Origin: Pauljensenia sp902373545 | GTDB taxonomy: Bacteria; Actinomycetota; Actinomycetes; Actinomycetales; Actinomycetaceae | Length of the DNA: 56,641 nucleotides | Reading direction: 5' to 3' | Assembly (NCBI RefSeq): GCF_041432775.1 | Contig: NZ_JAPWAG010000015.1 | Coordinates: 1 to 56,641, forward strand | In this document: piece after piece, positions 1-8,658 of the stretch | Position numbering within the stretch: the stretch's first letter is position 1 | How the letters are laid out: the number at the start of each line of letters is the position of its first letter | Translations under genes and position numbers: made by a program | The notes under the pieces: generated by a model | What the model saw: the letters and a program-made list of their open reading frames with translations, nothing else | Told to the model about the DNA's origin: nothing | Databases searched by the model: none

Positions 1-59
1 CGGGTGCGGCCTCACCCCGAGCCCCTCACTGTCAACAGTTCATACCGCGCACCCTCGAC

Positions 60-200
60 GATGCGCACATTAACCCCTTAGGTGGCAGTCTGGGCCCCTC
101 GATGCGCACGTTAACCCCTTAAGTGGAGCATGGGCGGCCGTGCCCACGCTCCACCTATCGGGTTTAGCTGCGCATTGACGGGTTAACACTGCCACCATGG
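60..200. repeat. Intergenic hairpin repeat element, copy A
   Basis: Two direct copies of a GCGCAC(A/G)TTAACCCC unit about 41 bp apart are followed by an inverted repeat, GTGGAGCATGGGC (123-135) against GCCCACGCTCCAC (142-154), with one mismatch and a 6-nt loop. An inverted GGGTTAACACTGCCACC follows. The same layout recurs near 21808-21960 with the stem conserved and the loop changed, so this is a dispersed REP-like element rather than a gene. The remainder of 1-468 (1-59 and 201-468) shows no gene or RNA that I recognise. Confidence 0.7.
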
Positions 201-468
201 CTACCTCCCACAGGCGAGTTCCCCGCAAGACTCCAGCCCTGACTCAGGAATGCACTCATTAAGGAGCAATACACCCGATCAGAAGCTGTGTAATCTCCCC
301 GATCGGCTGCAATACTCACCGCAACAACCAATTAGTCTTCGGCAGCCGCTGACCGTGATGCGTGCCTTTATATCTGGCGCGCTTGTATAGGTAATGTCGG
401 CTGCACAAAGTAGTACGTCAGACGACAGTGCGCGCGCCGAGCATCGCTGCTGCGCGGCACTTCTCGTA

Positions 469-1986
469 TCACGAGGTGCGACGCGCGACGCGGAAGCCCT
501 GCGCGGAGTATATGGTCGCGTAGGTGTGGCCAGGATGAGCAGCACTGGCCCAGGACTCGGCGTCAACCTCGGCACCGCCCCACGCGTAGGACTGCCGGTC
601 GACGACAACATACTCAGGCGGGGCATCCATGCCGACGGTCGTGCCCACCCAGTAGACGTCGCGGCCCGGCACGAGGCGCGCGAGCAGCGTCGTGTCCGTC
701 TCGACGGACGCCCCCACAGGCACCGCATCGATCGCGCCCTGAGCGGCATCCAGGCGCGGGCTATCCGTGAGGACGGGCAGCTTCCACAGGGGCAGGGACG
801 TGGCGGTGAGCGCCAGGGAGATAGCGGGCACGCACGCAGCCGCCCACGCTAGCGCGCGGCGCCTGCCGGACGAGGCCGGGGCTGAGTTCGCGCAATCCGC
901 GTCGGTCTCACCCGCGGCAGCAAGGCCGGCGGGCGCGTCCGCGGGCGCAAGCCACCCGGCGATCACGTCGAGGAGGGCGCAGGCGGCAATGGGTACCAAC
1001 ACGGCGTTGTAGTGCCACGAGCTCCACTGGTAATAGGCGTCGACCGAGCCCGCGAATCGCCAGGCGAGAGTGGGCAGCACGAGCGCGAACCACGGAGAGC
1101 GCGCGCCCACGACACCGGCTCCCGCGAGCAGAACCACAAGCGTCACGATCTTGACCGAGGGGACAGCGAGGATCTGCCACAGCGAAGGCACCTTACGGGC
1201 GGCGGTCGCCCCCGCCATCGCCGTGCCCGCCCCCGTCGCCGAACCATCGAGCGAATAGGCCCACGTTCCGGCGGGGTTCATGGCGGGGAGAAACAGCTTC
1301 ACAGTCACGGCAAACGCGACAATACCGAACAGTGCGTACGCCAGGGACGCAAGCATCCCGGAACGATCCTCACCCCGCCTGCGCCACGCGAGCGCCAAGC
1401 CCGCGACGAAGACCGTCAGGCCCAGGTCCTCCTTGACCAGGATGACCGGCGCCAACCACGCCATACACGCGCCCCAGCGCCGCTCAACGAAAGCGGCACC
1501 CGCGCACGCCAACAGCGGAACCGCCACACAGACCTCGTGAAACTGAGCGGCGACCGCACCCTGCAAGCCCCAACCCAGCCCGTAGGCCAGCCCCACGAGG
1601 ACCGCACCCCCGCGCCCCAGGAAGCGCTGCGCGAGCCGGGCGATCGGCAGCACCGACGCCGCAATCAGCAGATCCTGGACGATCAGGAGGGTGAAAGCCG
1701 ACGGAAAGAAGCGAAAAATCGGCCCGAGCAACATGAGGATCGGATGAAAGTGATCACCCAGCAGGTTGTAGCCCGGCCCCTTGATCGAAACGATGGGCGC
1801 CTCGAAGCGCGAGTAGGCCTGGGCCGCCTCGGTGAAAATCGCGAGGTCCCACGAGGGGTCGCTGAGCGTGCGCCACTGCGCCAGCGAGAAGGAGATATAC
1901 AGGGCCGCAACCGCGCAGGCGATCACAGCGGGCAGCCACCACGCCGTGACGGCACGCGCGACGCTCGATCGATCCGGGAACCTCAC
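469..1986 (-). CDS. DUF2079 polytopic membrane protein
   Basis: This 505-residue protein has a short N-terminal segment, then about ten hydrophobic segments between residues 15 and 400, and a roughly 100-residue extracytoplasmic tail. The DHFHPI motif near residue 78 and the QFHE motif near residue 150 are typical of the DUF2079 family, whose members resemble GT-C glycosyltransferases that use lipid-linked sugars, although their substrates are generally unknown. The ATG overlaps the stop of the upstream glycosyltransferase by 4 bp (ATGA), so the two are translationally coupled and probably act together on a cell-surface glycan. The cytoplasmic-loop region near residue 370 carries an APASS peptide encoded by the dispersed 13-mer GACGAGGCCGGGG (869-881). 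Family assignment is good; the reaction is inferred. Confidence 0.8.
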   Translation of the reverse strand: MRFPDRSSVARAVTAWWLPAVIACAVAALYISFSLAQWRTLSDPSWDLAIFTEAAQAYSRFEAPIVSIKGPGYNLLGDHFHPILMLLGPIFRFFPSAFTLLIVQDLLIAASVLPIARLAQRFLGRGGAVLVGLAYGLGWGLQGAVAAQFHEVCVAVPLLACAGAAFVERRWGACMAWLAPVILVKEDLGLTVFVAGLALAWRRRGEDRSGMLASLAYALFGIVAFAVTVKLFLPAMNPAGTWAYSLDGSATGAGTAMAGATAARKVPSLWQILAVPSVKIVTLVVLLAGAGVVGARSPWFALVLPTLAWRFAGSVDAYYQWSSWHYNAVLVPIAACALLDVIAGWLAPADAPAGLAAAGETDADCANSAPASSGRRRALAWAAACVPAISLALTATSLPLWKLPVLTDSPRLDAAQGAIDAVPVGASVETDTTLLARLVPGRDVYWVGTTVGMDAPPEYVVVDRQSYAWGGAEVDAESWASAAHPGHTYATIYSAQGFRVARRTS

Positions 1987-2828
1987 CTGACCATCTCCGA
2001 GCGGCGCGTTGCCGCATCCTTGTCCTCCGCCTCGTCACGGGACGAGGCCGGGGCCGGGTAGGGCACACCGATCCCCTGCTCGTGGTCGGCGCGGCGCTTC
2101 GAACGAGCGTCCGAGTGGAAGACCTGGCTGACGGTCGCGCACACAGCGTCGAACATGCGCGCCGGGCGGTTGAGGGATCCGAGGGATCGGTCCGCACCCG
2201 AGTGCGTGAAGTTGCAGGGGACCTCCATGACAGACAATCCTGCACGCAGCACGCTGAGCGTCATGGCAGCCTCGAGAGCGTAGCGGCCCGCAAAGGGCAT
2301 GGCGGCATCGATGGCCTCGCGCGTCAGGCAGCGCTGGTAGCTCAGCGGGTAATGGCAGTACCAGCCGGTCTTGCGGCGAATGAGGCGGCGCATGACAGCG
2401 GGGCCGTAGCCGGAGTACTCGCGCCCGGTGGCGGGAACAGCGATGCTCATGTCCGTCTGTCGGGCAAAGAGGGCCTCGACCAGCGCGGTGGCCTCGACCG
2501 CGGATTCGCCCAGGTCGGGCGACAGCAGCAGGATGTGACGGGGAGGACCGTCGGGGCGGTCACGCATGGCGGCGACCTTCACGCCCGTTTCGATGGCCGA
2601 GGCGCGCCCACGCTCCACGGAGTGACGCACGACGACAGCGCCCGCAGCCCGGGCAGCGCGGCCAGTATCATCCGTCGACCCGTCATCAACGACAATGAGA
2701 AGGTCAACGCCCGGTATAGCGCGGCACGCACGCACGGTGGCCGCAACGGCACGGCCGACGTTGTGCGCAGCGATGACTGCAGCGACGCGCTGCGGGTGGG
2801 AACTTCGAGATCCGCTGGCATAGTTCAC
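1983..2828 (-). CDS. Family 2 glycosyltransferase
   Basis: This 281-residue GT-A fold enzyme lacks obvious membrane segments. It begins with VAAVIAAHNVGRAVAATV, followed by the nucleotide-sugar binding stretch LLIVVDDGSTDDT near residue 45 and LLLSPDLGES near residue 100, which takes the place of the usual DxD region. It should transfer a sugar from a nucleotide or lipid donor in the cytoplasm, probably to a lipid carrier used by the DUF2079 protein it overlaps. I chose the GTG at 2828; no better ATG lies nearby. The C-terminal 40 residues are hydrophilic and variable and contain PAPASSRDEAE, encoded by another copy of the dispersed 13-mer (2041-2053). The acceptor cannot be told from sequence. 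Confidence 0.8.
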   Translation of the reverse strand: MNYASGSRSSHPQRVAAVIAAHNVGRAVAATVRACRAIPGVDLLIVVDDGSTDDTGRAARAAGAVVVRHSVERGRASAIETGVKVAAMRDRPDGPPRHILLLSPDLGESAVEATALVEALFARQTDMSIAVPATGREYSGYGPAVMRRLIRRKTGWYCHYPLSYQRCLTREAIDAAMPFAGRYALEAAMTLSVLRAGLSVMEVPCNFTHSGADRSLGSLNRPARMFDAVCATVSQVFHSDARSKRRADHEQGIGVPYPAPASSRDEAEDKDAATRRSEMVR

Positions 2829-2840
2829 ACTACATAGTTT

Positions 2841-2876
2841 ACGGGTGGCGGGGCGCGATTGCGCCCCGCCACCCGT
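2841..2876 (-). terminator. Perfect 16-bp stem hairpin after the DUF5926 gene
   Basis: ACGGGTGGCGGGGCGC (2841-2856) and its exact reverse complement (2861-2876) are separated by a 4-nt GATT loop. It sits 43 bp past the stop of the minus-strand gene upstream and just before the glycosyltransferase start, so it should insulate the two units. No clear U-tract follows. Confidence 0.65.
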
Positions 2877-2919
2877 AATGTGAGCGACAAGCCCGCCTAA
2901 ACGGCAGGTAAAAATAGGC

Positions 2920-3801
2920 TCAGCGGATCGTCACAGCGCGGGACACGAGCCCCTGACGCGCGCGGCGTTCCTTGTCATCCAGGCGCTCGGTGACGGTCAG
3001 GGCCTCGGCGAGAGCCTTGGCAAGGGCCTGCGTGCCGGGCGCGACGTCGGTCGCCCTGGCGCCCTCGGGCAGCTCGAAAACCGGGACGATCAGGCCGCAC
3101 GCGCGGAAGGAACCCACATAGCGCGAGCCCTCACCGACGTTGGCCTCGCCGCGCGCGGCCAGGCGGGCCAGCGCGTCGAAGAGCTTGGTCTCGTCGTTGT
3201 CCGTCAGGAAGCGCACGAAGTTACGGTTCATCTCGCACCAGTACGCGCCGGGCACGCCGGGCACCGGCTCGGTCGGGATGATCTCGTCGCGGTTCTGCTC
3301 GAGCGCGCGGCGCGTCTGCTCGTCGATCTCTTCGGCCGGGTCGAACCAGAAGGAGAAGTCCTCCTCAAGCTTCATGTCCGTGAAGCTCGAGGTGTCGACG
3401 ATGTCCTGGAGGCGTTCGGAGGGCTCGCGCACGTCGATCGAGATGACGCCCTCGTCACCCGCTTCCTTCGCGGCGATCGCGGCGAGCAGCGCGGCGCCCG
3501 CGTCGTGGCTGAGGTCCGCGGAGTTCGAGCGGGTCTGCAGCGCGACGAGGATGCGCCCGTCGGGACGCACCATGGCGGGCTGCCCCTCGGGCAGGAGAGT
3601 GACGAAGTCAAATTCAATGGCGCCGTGGTCGGCGTCGGTACGTGCGGTCAGCGTGGCCGCCGGGATGAGCTCGCGCATGGCGACCAGCTCGATCTCCTTG
3701 GGCAGACCCTCGTAGGGACGTGCAACAAAGGGGATCGGCGGGCGATACGCCTTGAGCTTGGCGGGATCGGTGACCTTCTTACGGCGGCTAGCTTTACCCA
3801 T
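2920..3801 (-). CDS. DUF5926 family protein
   Basis: This 293-residue soluble protein starts MGKASRRKK, followed by a PPIPFVARPYEGLP stretch and VAMRELIPAATLTA. This N-terminal signature is characteristic of the actinobacterial DUF5926 family, whose function is not established. The basic N-terminus suggests nucleic-acid or ribosome contact, but that is only inference. No transmembrane segment, signal peptide or catalytic motif is visible. The gene stands alone, flanked downstream by a strong hairpin and upstream by C-rich repeats and a MITE-like element. The ATG at 3801 agrees with the conserved MGKASRRKK start. Confidence 0.85.
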   Translation of the reverse strand: MGKASRRKKVTDPAKLKAYRPPIPFVARPYEGLPKEIELVAMRELIPAATLTARTDADHGAIEFDFVTLLPEGQPAMVRPDGRILVALQTRSNSADLSHDAGAALLAAIAAKEAGDEGVISIDVREPSERLQDIVDTSSFTDMKLEEDFSFWFDPAEEIDEQTRRALEQNRDEIIPTEPVPGVPGAYWCEMNRNFVRFLTDNDETKLFDALARLAARGEANVGEGSRYVGSFRACGLIVPVFELPEGARATDVAPGTQALAKALAEALTVTERLDDKERRARQGLVSRAVTIR

Positions 3802-3966
3802 GGGAGTAATCGTAGCGGGTTTCCCCCAATCGACGAGGTCAGGGCGGGGCGAGCCGGTCCACTCACCCCCCGCGCCTCCCCAGACCCTGCCTCGTCAGCG
3901 ACACCCCGGGCGCCCCACACTCCGCCCCCTTCCTGTCCCCCTCCCCCCACACTCCGCCCCCTCCCC

Positions 3967-4081
3967 AATGTCGCACGTAATTTGGGTCCCCTAAGTTTTA
4001 TAAGGCATCGAGAAAAGCGCGGAATTTCAACGATCTGATTTCAAAACTTGAAATAGCTCGAGGGGAATTACGTGCGACATT
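3967..4081 (+). repeat. 115-bp palindromic-end (MITE-like) element, copy 1
   Basis: The element begins AATGTCGCACGTAATT and ends AATTACGTGCGACATT, a 16-bp perfect terminal inverted repeat. The interior carries GATTTCAAAACTTGAAAT, a smaller palindrome shared by all copies. It is nearly identical to copy 2 at 4186-4300, and both are preceded by the same C-rich sequence CACACTCCGCCCCCTCCC, so the pair is a larger direct repeat with a period of 219 bp. It encodes nothing. Confidence 0.85.
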
Positions 4082-4185
4082 TTTGGGTAAGCATGCAAGA
4101 GGCACACGGGTGAGTAGAGCGAACCCGCAACTGTCGGCCCGGGCAGCGGGCGGCACCCCTCCCCCCACACTCCGCCCCCTCCCCC

Positions 4186-4300
4186 AATGTCGCACGTAAT
4201 TTGGGTCCCCTAAGTTTTGTAAGGCATCGAGAAAAGCGCGGAATTTCAACGATCTGATTTCAAAACTTGAAATAGCTCGAGGGGAATTACGTGCGACATT
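4186..4300 (+). repeat. 115-bp palindromic-end (MITE-like) element, copy 2
   Basis: This is nearly identical to copy 1, with the same terminal inverted repeat and interior. It lies 44 bp downstream of the stop of the sugar kinase gene, so its cruciform-forming ends may serve as that gene's terminator. The ~100 bp between copies 1 and 2 holds no gene. Confidence 0.85.
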
Positions 4301-4344
4301 TTTGGGTAAGCATGCGCCTGCGCAGGGTCCGGGCCCGCGCCTCG

Positions 4345-5970
4345 TCAGCTGGCAGCGCCTCGCGCCAGGACCTCCACGCCGGGCAGGGACGCCCGGTAGG
4401 AGGACAGGAAACGCTCGTAGCCGGCCACGCCCTCGGGGCTCGGATCCAGAGTGGACACCGAGGCGCCCGCGAAGACGCGCTCCGAGAGGTAGGCGGGCAG
4501 CGTGAGGCCGGACTCGCCAGCGGCCAGGACCGCGCGATAACGCGCGAGCACGGCGATGCCCCACGCGCCGCCCTCACCGGCCGTGTCGCCAACGGAAACA
4601 GGGATGTTCAGCGAGTCGGCGAGGATCTGCTGCGCGACGCCCGGCGTCTTAAACAGGCCGCCATGAGCGAAGAGCGAGTCGAGGCCGACGCCCTCCTCAC
4701 GCAGGATGTCGACGCCAATGCGCACGGCCGCGAAGACGCTCATGAGCTGGGAGCGCATCGCGTTCGCCAGGGTCACGCGCGCGTCGGGGCTGTGCGTAAA
4801 CACGGGCTGGGCCGCCTCCTGGCCGACGAGGGGCTCGGCGGACAGGGTGTTGTAGGCCATGACGCCGCCAGCGTCGACCTCGCCTGTGAGCGCGTGGTTG
4901 TAGAGGGCCTCGTAGATCGCGGGCACGCTCACCTCGGCGCTGACGAGGCGTGCGAAGTCCGCGAACCAGCCCACCCACGCGTCGAGCTCGGACGCGCCGT
5001 TGTTCGAGTGCACCATCGCGACGGGCGAGCCGTCGGGCGTGGTTACCATGTCGATCTCGGTGTGCAGCTTCGACAGGGACCGCTCGAGGACCGCCATCAG
5101 GAACACGGACGTGCCGCACGAGATATTGCCCGTGCGCTGGGCGATCGCGTTGGTCGCGATCATGCCGGTGCCCGCGTCACCCTCCGGCGGGCACAGCGCG
5201 ATCCCGGGCTGCAGTGTGCCCGTCGGGTCAATGAGCGCCGCACCCTCGGGGGTCAGCACGCCCGCGTCCTGGCCAGCGCTCAGCACGGTCGGGAGCACGT
5301 CGCGCAGGCGCCACGGGACCCGACTCGCCACCAGGGCCTCGTACTGATCGAGGTAGGACTCCACGTAGGTGCCGGTCTCCGAGTCGATCGGGAACATGCC
5401 GGAGGCGTCGCCGACGCCCATCACATGCAGGCCCGTTAGCTGGTGATGGACCCAGCCGGCCAGCGTCGTCAGGCGGGCGACACGCGGGGCGTGCTCCTCG
5501 GAGTCGAGGACCGCCTGGTGCAGGTGCGCGATCGACCAGCGCAGGGGGATGTTGAATCCGAACAGTCGGGTGAGCTCGTCCGCCGCTCGCCCCGTGTTGG
5601 TGTTACGCCACGTGCGGAAGGGCGCGAGCAGGCGACCCTCGGCGTCGAAGGCCAGGTAGCCGTGCATCATGCCCGAGATGCCGATCGAGCCGTAGGAGGC
5701 CGGGGTGACGTCGTAGCGCTCGCGCACGTCCGCGACCAGGGAGGCGTAGGCGCCCCGCAGGCCGGCCACGGCCTCGTCGAGGGTGTAGGACCACAGACCG
5801 CCCTCCAGATGGTTCTCCCAGGCGTGGCCCCCGGTGGCGAGGACTTCATGGTCGGGGCCGATCAGGACGGCCTTGATGCGGGTCGAGCCAAACTCGATGC
5901 CGAGCGCGGTGTCGGCGGCGGCGATGAGCGCGCGGGGGTCGGTGGTCACGTGTACTCCTAGTGTCTTCAT
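4345..5970 (-). CDS. FGGY-family carbohydrate kinase
   Basis: This is a cytoplasmic ATP-dependent sugar kinase of the FGGY/ASKHA fold, 541 residues from the chosen ATG, a length normal for the family. The N-terminal phosphate-binding motif reads LGIEFGSTRIKAVLIG, a SGMMHGYLAFD segment follows near residue 105, and the C-terminal half has LFAHGGLFKTPGVAQQILAD and GEGGAWGIAVLARY, the second FGGY signature region. It most resembles the xylulokinase/ribulokinase branch, but the substrate cannot be fixed. A GTG 42 bp further upstream (6012) would add MRESVTVNATPASS. I prefer 5970 because a LacI-type palindrome lies 18-30 bp upstream and would otherwise be inside the coding sequence. No transporter is adjacent. 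The dispersed 13-mer sits directly in front of the ATG. Confidence 0.8.
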   Translation of the reverse strand: MKTLGVHVTTDPRALIAAADTALGIEFGSTRIKAVLIGPDHEVLATGGHAWENHLEGGLWSYTLDEAVAGLRGAYASLVADVRERYDVTPASYGSIGISGMMHGYLAFDAEGRLLAPFRTWRNTNTGRAADELTRLFGFNIPLRWSIAHLHQAVLDSEEHAPRVARLTTLAGWVHHQLTGLHVMGVGDASGMFPIDSETGTYVESYLDQYEALVASRVPWRLRDVLPTVLSAGQDAGVLTPEGAALIDPTGTLQPGIALCPPEGDAGTGMIATNAIAQRTGNISCGTSVFLMAVLERSLSKLHTEIDMVTTPDGSPVAMVHSNNGASELDAWVGWFADFARLVSAEVSVPAIYEALYNHALTGEVDAGGVMAYNTLSAEPLVGQEAAQPVFTHSPDARVTLANAMRSQLMSVFAAVRIGVDILREEGVGLDSLFAHGGLFKTPGVAQQILADSLNIPVSVGDTAGEGGAWGIAVLARYRAVLAAGESGLTLPAYLSERVFAGASVSTLDPSPEGVAGYERFLSSYRASLPGVEVLARGAAS

Positions 5971-5988
5971 TGACGAGGCCGGGGTTGC

Positions 5989-6000
5989 GTTAACGGTAAC
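5989..6000. promoter_or_regulatory. LacI-type operator-like palindrome
   Basis: GTTAACGGTAAC is an imperfect palindrome around a central CG, the usual form of LacI/GalR-family operators. It lies 18 bp upstream of the sugar kinase ATG, where it could block transcription in the absence of sugar. No LacI-family gene lies in the window, so the regulator would be encoded elsewhere. Confidence 0.45.
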
Positions 6001-6166
6001 ACTTTCGCGCACGCAACGACAGCGACCTGTGGACCTTTATCGGACACTCTGTTCACTATTAGTGTCTTGATTCCTGATTGTCGTGCCCCTATAGCATGTC
6101 GATCATCATTTCATTCACGACTCATTACGGATCACACACTCTTCCAACTATTTCCAAAGAGCAATA

Positions 6167-6180
6167 GACTACGCGTAGTC
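6167..6180. promoter_or_regulatory. Toxin-antitoxin operator palindrome
   Basis: GACTACGCGTAGTC is a perfect 14-bp palindrome ending 17 bp before the antitoxin ATG. Ribbon-helix-helix antitoxins usually bind such sites to repress their own operon. The rest of 6013-6166 is A/T-richer non-coding DNA between the divergent kinase and toxin-antitoxin genes, with no recognised gene. Confidence 0.6.
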
Positions 6181-6197
6181 ACATTTGAGGAGGACAC

Positions 6198-6440
6198 ATG
6201 TCTACGGCACGGGTTGCACGCTCCGTCAAGCTTGATCCCGAGATCGACGCCCGTCTCACGGCCCTCGCTAAGCGGACGGGACGAACGAAGTCGTTCTACA
6301 TGAATCGCGCGATCGAGTCAGCGCTCGAAGAGATCGAGCTGGCCTACTCGCTGCAGGCGGAACTCGAGGACATTCGCAGCGGACGAGCCGCATCTGCGGG
6401 CCTTGACGAGGCGGTGAAGTCCCTTGGCCTGGAGGGCTGA
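6198..6440 (+). CDS. Ribbon-helix-helix antitoxin (RelB-like)
   Basis: This 80-residue protein starts with a beta strand and two helices, ARSVKLDPEIDARLTALAKRTGRTKSFYMNRAIESALEEIE, the layout of ribbon-helix-helix DNA-binding antitoxins. The C-terminal 35 residues are acidic and should wrap the toxin. A strong GAGGAGG ribosome-binding site (6187-6193) precedes the ATG. The stop lies inside the toxin gene (17-bp overlap), so the antitoxin is made first and toxin translation is coupled. It would autoregulate through the palindrome just upstream. Confidence 0.85.
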   Translation: MSTARVARSVKLDPEIDARLTALAKRTGRTKSFYMNRAIESALEEIELAYSLQAELEDIRSGRAASAGLDEAVKSLGLEG

Positions 6441-6687
6441 GCTGTCACCGCGTGCACTGAAGCAGCTCAGCAAGCTCGATAAGCCAACCGCACGCGGTAT
6501 CATCGACTACCTCCGCGAGACTGCGAGCGGCGAGGATCCCCGTTCACGAGGGAAGGGACTGACCGGCTACCTCGCTGGCTTCTGGCGATACCGTGTCGGC
6601 AACTATCAAATTATTGCTTCCACCGAAGATGATGAGTTACTGACCCTCGCCATCAACATCGATCAGCGGTCACGCATCTACCGCTGA
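6424..6687 (+). CDS. RelE/ParE-superfamily toxin
   Basis: This 87-residue basic protein reads AWRAELSPRALKQLSKLDKP, then GKGLTGYLAGFWRYRVGNYQII and ends INIDQRSRIYR. It matches the RelE fold, with the conserved RYRVGNYQI strand and a C-terminal RxxIYR catalytic-type tail found in ribosome-dependent mRNA interferases. The start is a TTG at 6424 that overlaps the antitoxin gene. The family would cleave translated mRNA when the antitoxin is degraded. It ends 2 bp from the convergent TetR gene. Confidence 0.85.
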   Translation: MAWRAELSPRALKQLSKLDKPTARGIIDYLRETASGEDPRSRGKGLTGYLAGFWRYRVGNYQIIASTEDDELLTLAINIDQRSRIYR

Positions 6688-6688
6688 C

Positions 6689-7288
6689 CTACCTTGCGCC
6701 GAAGCCCTCGATGAAGAGCTCACGCGCGCGGTCGATCGCGGCCAGCTCCTTGTCCGTGAGGGGCTTGGCGGCGCTGCGACGGATGAAGGTGAGGACGACG
6801 GAGGCGTAGACGTCCGAGGCCAGGGGGAGCACCTCCTCGTCGACGCGACCGCGCGCCCAATCGGTAAATACCGAACAGCACGTGCGATACAGCTGCTCGT
6901 GCAGGTCGCCGTCGCCTCCCACACGGATTGCCAGCAGGGTTGTCAGGGCCTGCCCATTGCGCGCGTACACGTCGGCGAGGTGGCGGGCGACGGTGCGGGC
7001 GTCGCGCCCCTCGCCGAACCACAGGCCCTCGAGGGCAGGGGTGATCTCTTCGAGGAGGAAGGACACGACCTCGGCCAGGAGGGCGTCCTTGTCGGTGTAG
7101 TGGTCGTAGAAGGTTGTGCGCGAGACCATCGACGCGCGACAGATGTCCGCGACGCTCACGTGCGCGTAGGGCTTTGCCTGGCACGCCTTGACGAGGCCGG
7201 AGCGGATCGCGCGGCGCGTCTTGCGGATGCGCAGGTCCAGGTTCTTCTCGGCCTCGCGCCCGTGCTTATCCTGGCTCCGAAGGTACAC
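6689..7288 (-). CDS. TetR-family transcriptional regulator
   Basis: This 199-residue regulator has an N-terminal helix-turn-helix, RRAIRSGLVKACQAKPYAHVSVADICRASMVSRTTFYDHYTDKDALLAEVV (residues about 26-75), followed by an all-helical ligand-binding domain of the TetR_C type. The start is a GTG at 7288. It is divergent from the alpha/beta hydrolase gene with a 132-bp shared intergenic region, the usual arrangement of a TetR repressor that controls its neighbour. The HTH carries the same GACGAGGCC core as the dispersed motif with one mismatch (7190-7202). Confidence 0.85.
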   Translation of the reverse strand: MYLRSQDKHGREAEKNLDLRIRKTRRAIRSGLVKACQAKPYAHVSVADICRASMVSRTTFYDHYTDKDALLAEVVSFLLEEITPALEGLWFGEGRDARTVARHLADVYARNGQALTTLLAIRVGGDGDLHEQLYRTCCSVFTDWARGRVDEEVLPLASDVYASVVLTFIRRSAAKPLTDKELAAIDRARELFIEGFGAR

Positions 7289-7314
7289 TGTTCTGCTCCC
7301 CGATCATTTTTCCA

Positions 7315-7324
7315 CTATCGATAG
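7315..7324. promoter_or_regulatory. Possible TetR operator palindrome
   Basis: CTATCGATAG is a perfect 10-bp palindrome 27 bp upstream of the TetR start, inside the intergenic region shared with the hydrolase. It is short, so this is only a candidate binding site. Confidence 0.3.
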
Positions 7325-7420
7325 GCTTATCCCACGCATAGCGGTCGTGCCGTCCGGTATCCAACACTCCGTTTGTTATTGTACGGCTCACCGCACGTAG
7401 ACCCGCGATACGGTCGATGC

Positions 7421-8602
7421 ATGTTCACCGAATACACCGGCAATCGCCAATTTGACCTGCAGCTGAACCGTTACCTCGGACCGATTCTGGACCGGCCTGG
7501 AATGGATCCGTTGACGACGAGCACCCTTGCCCGAATCCGTTCCACTTCCCAGATCACGCAGTTCGCCGGGCGCATGGCGGCTCGCTTCGACGCCGAGGGG
7601 GACGCGGCGGCCGCGTGGCGACTCTACTGTCTGGCCGCCTTCTACCTGCCCGAGCACGACCAACGAAAGCGGCACTTCATCGACGCGGCATCGCGTAACT
7701 TCGATGCCTCTCACACTCACCTGGCGATGCGCCGACATACAGTCCCCTATAAAGATGGCTCACTGACGGCGATCCACTGGCAGGCTGATCCTGACGATCG
7801 TGCCCGCTTCCCCGACGCGCCTTCCACCCTCGTCATGATGAACGGCTTCGACGGGTACGCGGAGGAAATCATCGACTTCGCGTCCCACTTCCCGACCCGC
7901 CCCTTCGACATCATCACCTTCGACGGTCCCGGCCAGGGGCACACGGCGGCAGCGGGCATGCCCCTCGAGCCCGAGTGGGAGCACCCGACGGAGGCGGTGA
8001 TGGACTACTTCGGGGTGACCAGCGCGGCCGCGCTCGGCGTCTCCTTTGGCGGCTACCTCGTCACGCGCGCGGCCGCCCACTGCCCGCGGATCACTCACGT
8101 GATCGCCTTCGACATGATGTATCGGCTCCTGGACGGCCTGACGGCGCCACTGCCTCGCGCCCTGCGCCCAATCGCGGAGGCGGTCGTCAAGAATCCGAGG
8201 CCCGCGCGACTCATCGATGCCGGTCTGGGGATGGCTTCACGACTCAGCGCGGATCTGGCGTGGAAGCTTCAGCAGGGGCGGTACCTCACGGGACTACACA
8301 GTCCCAGCCAGGTGCTGCAAGCGTTCGGCGACTACACGATGGAACCTTTCGAGGGGCGCATCACCCAGCCATGCCTCGTCCTCGCCGGCGACGCGGATCA
8401 GTACGTTCCCTTTGAGCGCTTGGGCGACGTACGCCGAGCGTTGCGGAACGCGGAGTCGCTGGAGGTGCGCGCGTTCCATTACGCGCAGGACCCGGATATG
8501 GCCCAGCACTGCCAGATTGGTGATCTGGACCGCGCCTTCGCGATCATGGGTGAGTGGCTGCAGGCACCAATGAAATCACTCCGCAATTCAATTAAGCTGT
8601 GA
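7421..8602 (+). CDS. Alpha/beta hydrolase
   Basis: This is a 393-residue cytoplasmic hydrolase with a roughly 125-residue helical N-terminal region (cap-like) before the core. The core shows an oxyanion strand LVMMNGFDGYAEE, the strand FDIITFDGPGQGHT, the nucleophile elbow ALGVSFGGYLVTRAAA (Ser in GVSFGG), a late acid in LVLAGDADQYVP and a catalytic His candidate near the C-terminus (AQHC). This layout resembles the FrsA/DUF1100-like and 2,6-dihydroxypseudooxynicotine-hydrolase-like families. The ATG at 7421 is chosen over a TTG 48 bp upstream because it starts a conserved-looking domain. It is probably repressed by the divergent TetR regulator. The substrate is unknown. Confidence 0.75.
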   Translation: MFTEYTGNRQFDLQLNRYLGPILDRPGMDPLTTSTLARIRSTSQITQFAGRMAARFDAEGDAAAAWRLYCLAAFYLPEHDQRKRHFIDAASRNFDASHTHLAMRRHTVPYKDGSLTAIHWQADPDDRARFPDAPSTLVMMNGFDGYAEEIIDFASHFPTRPFDIITFDGPGQGHTAAAGMPLEPEWEHPTEAVMDYFGVTSAAALGVSFGGYLVTRAAAHCPRITHVIAFDMMYRLLDGLTAPLPRALRPIAEAVVKNPRPARLIDAGLGMASRLSADLAWKLQQGRYLTGLHSPSQVLQAFGDYTMEPFEGRITQPCLVLAGDADQYVPFERLGDVRRALRNAESLEVRAFHYAQDPDMAQHCQIGDLDRAFAIMGEWLQAPMKSLRNSIKL

Positions 8603-8611
8603 GCGCTTCAT

Positions 8612-8652
8612 TTTCGATAACTTTTATCGAAATCGGATCGATGATGTAGCAT
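8612..8652 (+). promoter_or_regulatory. Operator-like inverted repeat and promoter for the RloA/RloB pair
   Basis: TTTCGATAA (8612-8620) and TTATCGAAA (8624-8632) form a perfect 9-bp inverted repeat. It overlaps a possible -35 TTTATC (8623-8628), spaced 18 bp from TAGCAT (8647-8652). That -10 lies only 6 nt before the ATG at 8659 and no Shine-Dalgarno is visible, so the mRNA may be leaderless, which is common in actinobacteria. The inverted repeat could also end transcription of the hydrolase gene. Confidence 0.5.
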
Positions 8653-8658
8653 ATCCCT